Of a stretch of 64,000 nucleotides of DNA, positions 60,948 through 64,000 are shown one piece after another. The first letter of the stretch is position 1; each line of letters starts with the position of its first letter. Source of the DNA: Bacillota bacterium. Lineage in GTDB: Bacteria; Bacillota; Syntrophomonadia; Syntrophomonadales; DTU052. Where the stretch lies: contig JAKOVY010000013.1 of assembly GCA_029781825.1 (NCBI GenBank), positions 33,119 to 97,118 on the forward strand, in the 5' to 3' direction. The notes under the pieces were generated by a model. It had not been told where the DNA came from. It saw nothing but the letters and a program-made list of their open reading frames with translations, and made no database searches. The position numbers and the translations under genes are program-made.

Positions 60948-62195
60948 ATGAAAACAGCTTATATAGTGTCTACCGGAACCGAACTGCTTCTGGGCAACAC
61001 CATGGATACCAACTCCGAATATCTGTCGCGAGAGTTGTCCGCAATGGGCTTTAAAGTTATCGGAAGGGCAACCGTGGGAGACAACCGGGATATGATTAAA
61101 AGCGCCTTGCGTACCGGATATGAGCTGGCGGACCTGGTGGTATGCACCGGAGGATTGGGACCAACACTGGATGATCTGTCGAGGGAAGCGGCGGCGGAGG
61201 TTTTGAACCTGCCCTTGATGCACAGTGAACCCGAAATGGAGAGGATACGCGATTACTTTGCCCGTCGCCGCCGGGAGATGCCGGAGTCCAACCGCAAGCA
61301 GGCCATGTTTCCTGCCGGCGCCCGAATCCTGGCTAACCCGGTGGGAACGGCGTCCGGTTTCATGGTCAGTCATAACGGTAAGACCCTGGTTATGCTTCCC
61401 GGACCGCCGCGCGAGATGGAGACGATTTTCAAAGAAAGCCTTAAACCCCTACTGCGGGATTTGATACAGGATTCCGGACGGGTGGTATTGACCCGTACGA
61501 TCAAGACTATGGGGTTGGGTGAATCCCAGGTTGAGTCTTTGCTCGAGGATGTTATCGCCGATCCCCGTGGCTGTTCCATAGCCCTCCTGGCAAAGGACGG
61601 CGAGGTGCACATAAGAGTTACCGGGGACGGGGTGACCGACTCCGGAACTCGGAGCATACTGGATTCTGTTATTGAACGTATGAAAGACAGCCTGGGCGAC
61701 AACATTTACGGTGAAGGCGGCGATACCCTTCCCGGAGTCGTCGTACGCCTGCTGCGTGATAAAGGCTGTACTGTGGCTTTCGCCGAGTCATGTACCGGAG
61801 GGATGGTAGCAAAAATGCTGACCGATATACCGGGAAGCTCGGCGGTGTTCTGGGGCGGTGTGGTATCATACAGCAATGAGGCTAAAACCAGGATTTTAGG
61901 GGTAAGTGACGAAACCTTAAAAAGGTACGGCGCGGTCAGCCCTGAAACCGCCCGTGAAATGGCCAGGGGGATGAGGAACCTGGCCCGAAGCACCTTCGGT
62001 ATAAGCCTTACCGGTATTGCCGGTCCCGAAGGAGGCACTCCCGAGAAACCGGTGGGTCTGGTCTATCTCGGTATGGCGACCGCCGAGGGAGAGGAGACCC
62101 GGGAACTCAGGCTCATGGGGGGACGGGGAGGAATACGAACTCTGGCTGCGAAGACGGCTTTGGATTGGCTGAGGAGGACATTGGAGAGAAAATGA
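60948..62195 (+). CDS. cinA: Competence/damage-inducible protein CinA
   Basis: TGTELLLGNTMDTN, C-terminal FAESCTGGMVAKMLT amidase domain. Confidence 0.95.
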   Translation: MKTAYIVSTGTELLLGNTMDTNSEYLSRELSAMGFKVIGRATVGDNRDMIKSALRTGYELADLVVCTGGLGPTLDDLSREAAAEVLNLPLMHSEPEMERIRDYFARRRREMPESNRKQAMFPAGARILANPVGTASGFMVSHNGKTLVMLPGPPREMETIFKESLKPLLRDLIQDSGRVVLTRTIKTMGLGESQVESLLEDVIADPRGCSIALLAKDGEVHIRVTGDGVTDSGTRSILDSVIERMKDSLGDNIYGEGGDTLPGVVVRLLRDKGCTVAFAESCTGGMVAKMLTDIPGSSAVFWGGVVSYSNEAKTRILGVSDETLKRYGAVSPETAREMARGMRNLARSTFGISLTGIAGPEGGTPEKPVGLVYLGMATAEGEETRELRLMGGRGGIRTLAAKTALDWLRRTLERK

Positions 62196-62755
62196 TGCGT
62201 TTATTTCTGGCAATTGATATCCCCACCGGTATCAGAGAACAGGTTGTTGCAGCTCGTAACTGGCTGGCCGAGGGCGTAAAAGGCGTAAAGTGGGTGGAAG
62301 ACCATAACCTGCATCTGACGCTGAAGTTCCTGGGAGGTGTTCCGGAGGAGCAGGTTGGCGTTATCGGTCAGGCGGTCAAAAGGGCGGTTGAAGATTACCG
62401 GTCCTTCTGGCTCGAGGTAGGCAGTCCCGGATTCTTTCCCCACATCAGAAACCCCCGCGTGATATGGTTGGATATCAAAGGCAATACCGAATATGCCCTG
62501 CTTTTGGGCGAATCGATTGATGAATCACTTGCGCCCCTGGGTTTTGAGCCTGATAAACGGCGCAGGCTGCATCTAACCCTGGGAAGGATTCGCACCGAGG
62601 GCTCCAACCAGCAACTCATGAAGAATGTTAAGGATTTTCGGGGATTTCCGGAAAGGCTGGCTTTTGAGGTTGAACAGATAATGCTGTATTCCAGTGAGCT
62701 GACCAGCAGCGGACCGATTTATTCCCCGGTGGATAAATTTGTATTAAATGATTGA
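62192..62755 (+). CDS. thpR: RNA 2',3'-cyclic phosphodiesterase
   Basis: 2H motifs HLTLKFLG and HLTLGRI. Confidence 0.93.
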   Translation: MMRLFLAIDIPTGIREQVVAARNWLAEGVKGVKWVEDHNLHLTLKFLGGVPEEQVGVIGQAVKRAVEDYRSFWLEVGSPGFFPHIRNPRVIWLDIKGNTEYALLLGESIDESLAPLGFEPDKRRRLHLTLGRIRTEGSNQQLMKNVKDFRGFPERLAFEVEQIMLYSSELTSSGPIYSPVDKFVLND

Positions 62756-62815
62756 CACCGGGGAACTTATTGCTTACCATATAAATAGCGAACATATGTT
62801 TGAGGAGGGGTCGGA

Positions 62816-63859
62816 GTGAGCGGAAGTGAGGCCATTAATAATGGCAAAATTGATAAAGAAAAAAATGAGGCCTTGGAATCGGCGATCAGGCGAATTGAGA
62901 AGGATTTCGGGCGGGGTTCGATCATGCGGTTGGGTGAAGCCGCCAACATGAATGTTGAGGTGATAACAACCGGATGTCTTTCCCTCGACCTGGCTTTAGG
63001 TGTTGGAGGCCTGCCGCGCGGCAGGGTGATAGAGATCTTCGGCCCCGAATCATCCGGGAAGACAACCGTGGCCCTGCATGTTATCGCCGAGGCGCAAAAA
63101 GCGGGCGGGATCGCCGCCTTTATTGATGTTGAGCATGCACTGGATCCGCTGTATGCGAAAAACCTGGGGGTAGATATAGCCAACCTGCTGGTTTCACAGC
63201 CGGATATGGGAGAGCAGGCTCTGGAAATAGCAGAGGCTCTGGTTCGCAGTGGTGCGGTTGACGTTATCGTGATTGACTCCGTAGCCGCTCTGGTTCCCCG
63301 GGCTGAATTGGAAGGAGATATGGGTGATGTGCATGTGGGCCTGCAAGCCCGGCTCATGTCTCAGGCCCTGCGTAAATTGACGGCGATAGTATCAAAATCC
63401 AAGACCTGCGCTATTTTCATCAACCAGATTCGCGAAAAGGTGGGAGTGACCTATGGTAATCCCGAAACCACTCCCGGGGGAAGAGCCTTGAAGTTTTACT
63501 CCTCGGTACGCCTGGAGGTTAGAAAGGGCGATGCTATCAAGCATGGTACCGACATTACCGGCAACCGGGTCAAAGTCAAGGTGGTTAAGAATAAAGTAGC
63601 GCCGCCTTTTAAACAGTGCGAGTTTGACATCATGTATGGTGAGGGTATTTCCCGGGCCGGCGATATCCTCGACCTGGCAGCTGAACTGGGCATTGTCCAG
63701 AAAAGCGGTTCCTGGTATGCGTATGAAGGCGAACGTTTGGGGCAGGGCAGGGAAAATGCCAAAGACTATATCAAGTCCAACCCGGAGCTTTATGCGGCTC
63801 TGGAGGCCAAGATCCGGGCACAGGTTATGCCCAAGCCCTCCCGGCAGGACGAAGAGTAA
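62816..63859 (+). CDS. recA: Recombinase RecA
   Basis: [37 protein letters not shown]; no intein. Confidence 0.98.
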   Translation: MSGSEAINNGKIDKEKNEALESAIRRIEKDFGRGSIMRLGEAANMNVEVITTGCLSLDLALGVGGLPRGRVIEIFGPESSGKTTVALHVIAEAQKAGGIAAFIDVEHALDPLYAKNLGVDIANLLVSQPDMGEQALEIAEALVRSGAVDVIVIDSVAALVPRAELEGDMGDVHVGLQARLMSQALRKLTAIVSKSKTCAIFINQIREKVGVTYGNPETTPGGRALKFYSSVRLEVRKGDAIKHGTDITGNRVKVKVVKNKVAPPFKQCEFDIMYGEGISRAGDILDLAAELGIVQKSGSWYAYEGERLGQGRENAKDYIKSNPELYAALEAKIRAQVMPKPSRQDEE

Positions 63860-63863
63860 AAAC

Positions 63864-63892
63864 TTGACACTATACTATTAAGGGAATACAAT
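63864..63892 (+). promoter_or_regulatory. Strong SigA-type promoter downstream of recA
   Basis: TTGACA (63864-63869), 17 bp, TACAAT (63887-63892). Confidence 0.85.
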
Positions 63893-63898
63893 TCTAAT

Positions 63899-63995
63899 AG
63901 AGAAAGAAGGAATTCACCCGTTTTTAAGAGCATAAGTATTAAAAACCAGGTGAACGACTTCTAATACTAACCGAGTTTTGACTCGGTTTTATTTT
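63899..63995 (+). ncRNA. Candidate small RNA or attenuated leader after recA
   Basis: Promoter 63864-63892; long hairpin 63913-63954 (ttcacc.gtttttaa...ttaaaaac..ggtgaa); terminator aaccgag-ttttga-ctcggttttatttta 63969-63995. Confidence 0.6.
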
Positions 63996-64000
63996 ATGCC

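Noticed and set aside
62816-63859. Intein or insertion in recA
   Set aside because: Protein is continuous, 347 aa, normal RecA motifs.
63899-63995. T-box leader after recA
   Set aside because: No AGGGUGGNACCGCG-type T-box sequence; only hairpin plus terminator.

Overview
The window is a chromosomal housekeeping segment from a motile, endospore-forming Clostridia-like Firmicute. Taxon is inferred from gene order and content (dpaAB, SpoIIIE/FtsK, TepA, PolC, RNase J). Almost every gene is on the + strand and the order follows the classical Bacillus-type backbone: flhA-flhF-flhG-cheB-cheA-cheW-cheC-cheD-sigD-(fapA)-swrB-like-rpsB-tsf-pyrH-frr-uppS-cdsA-(AI-2E)-dxr-rseP-(ispG)-proS-(mgtC)-polC-rimP-nusA-ylxR-ylxQ-infB-rbfA-nrnA-truB-ribF-[small gene pair]-rpsO-pnp-VanW-pda-dac-M16-dut-ylmC-dapB-dpaA-dpaB-asd-lysC-dapA-rnj-tepA-ylzJ-uppP-ftsK-mnmH-rodZ-like-rimO-pgsA-[membrane protein + FtsH-like]-cinA-thpR-recA. 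I saw no prophage, transposon, CRISPR array, tRNA or rRNA. The most interesting departures are: (1) a PolC whose PHP domain is continuous, with no inserted 3'-5' exonuclease domain; (2) a structured lysC/dapG leader with mutually exclusive pairings around the ribosome-binding site; (3) a strong promoter, long hairpin and terminator after recA, i.e. a small RNA or attenuated leader; (4) a promoter-driven small gene pair between ribF and rpsO that resembles a toxin-antitoxin module; (5) a compact FtsH-like protease paired with a small membrane protein; (6) a RodZ-like gene whose only plausible start is CTG; (7) several short promoter-plus-terminator-hairpin leaders before translation-related genes. 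No spectacular new multi-gene system is evident.
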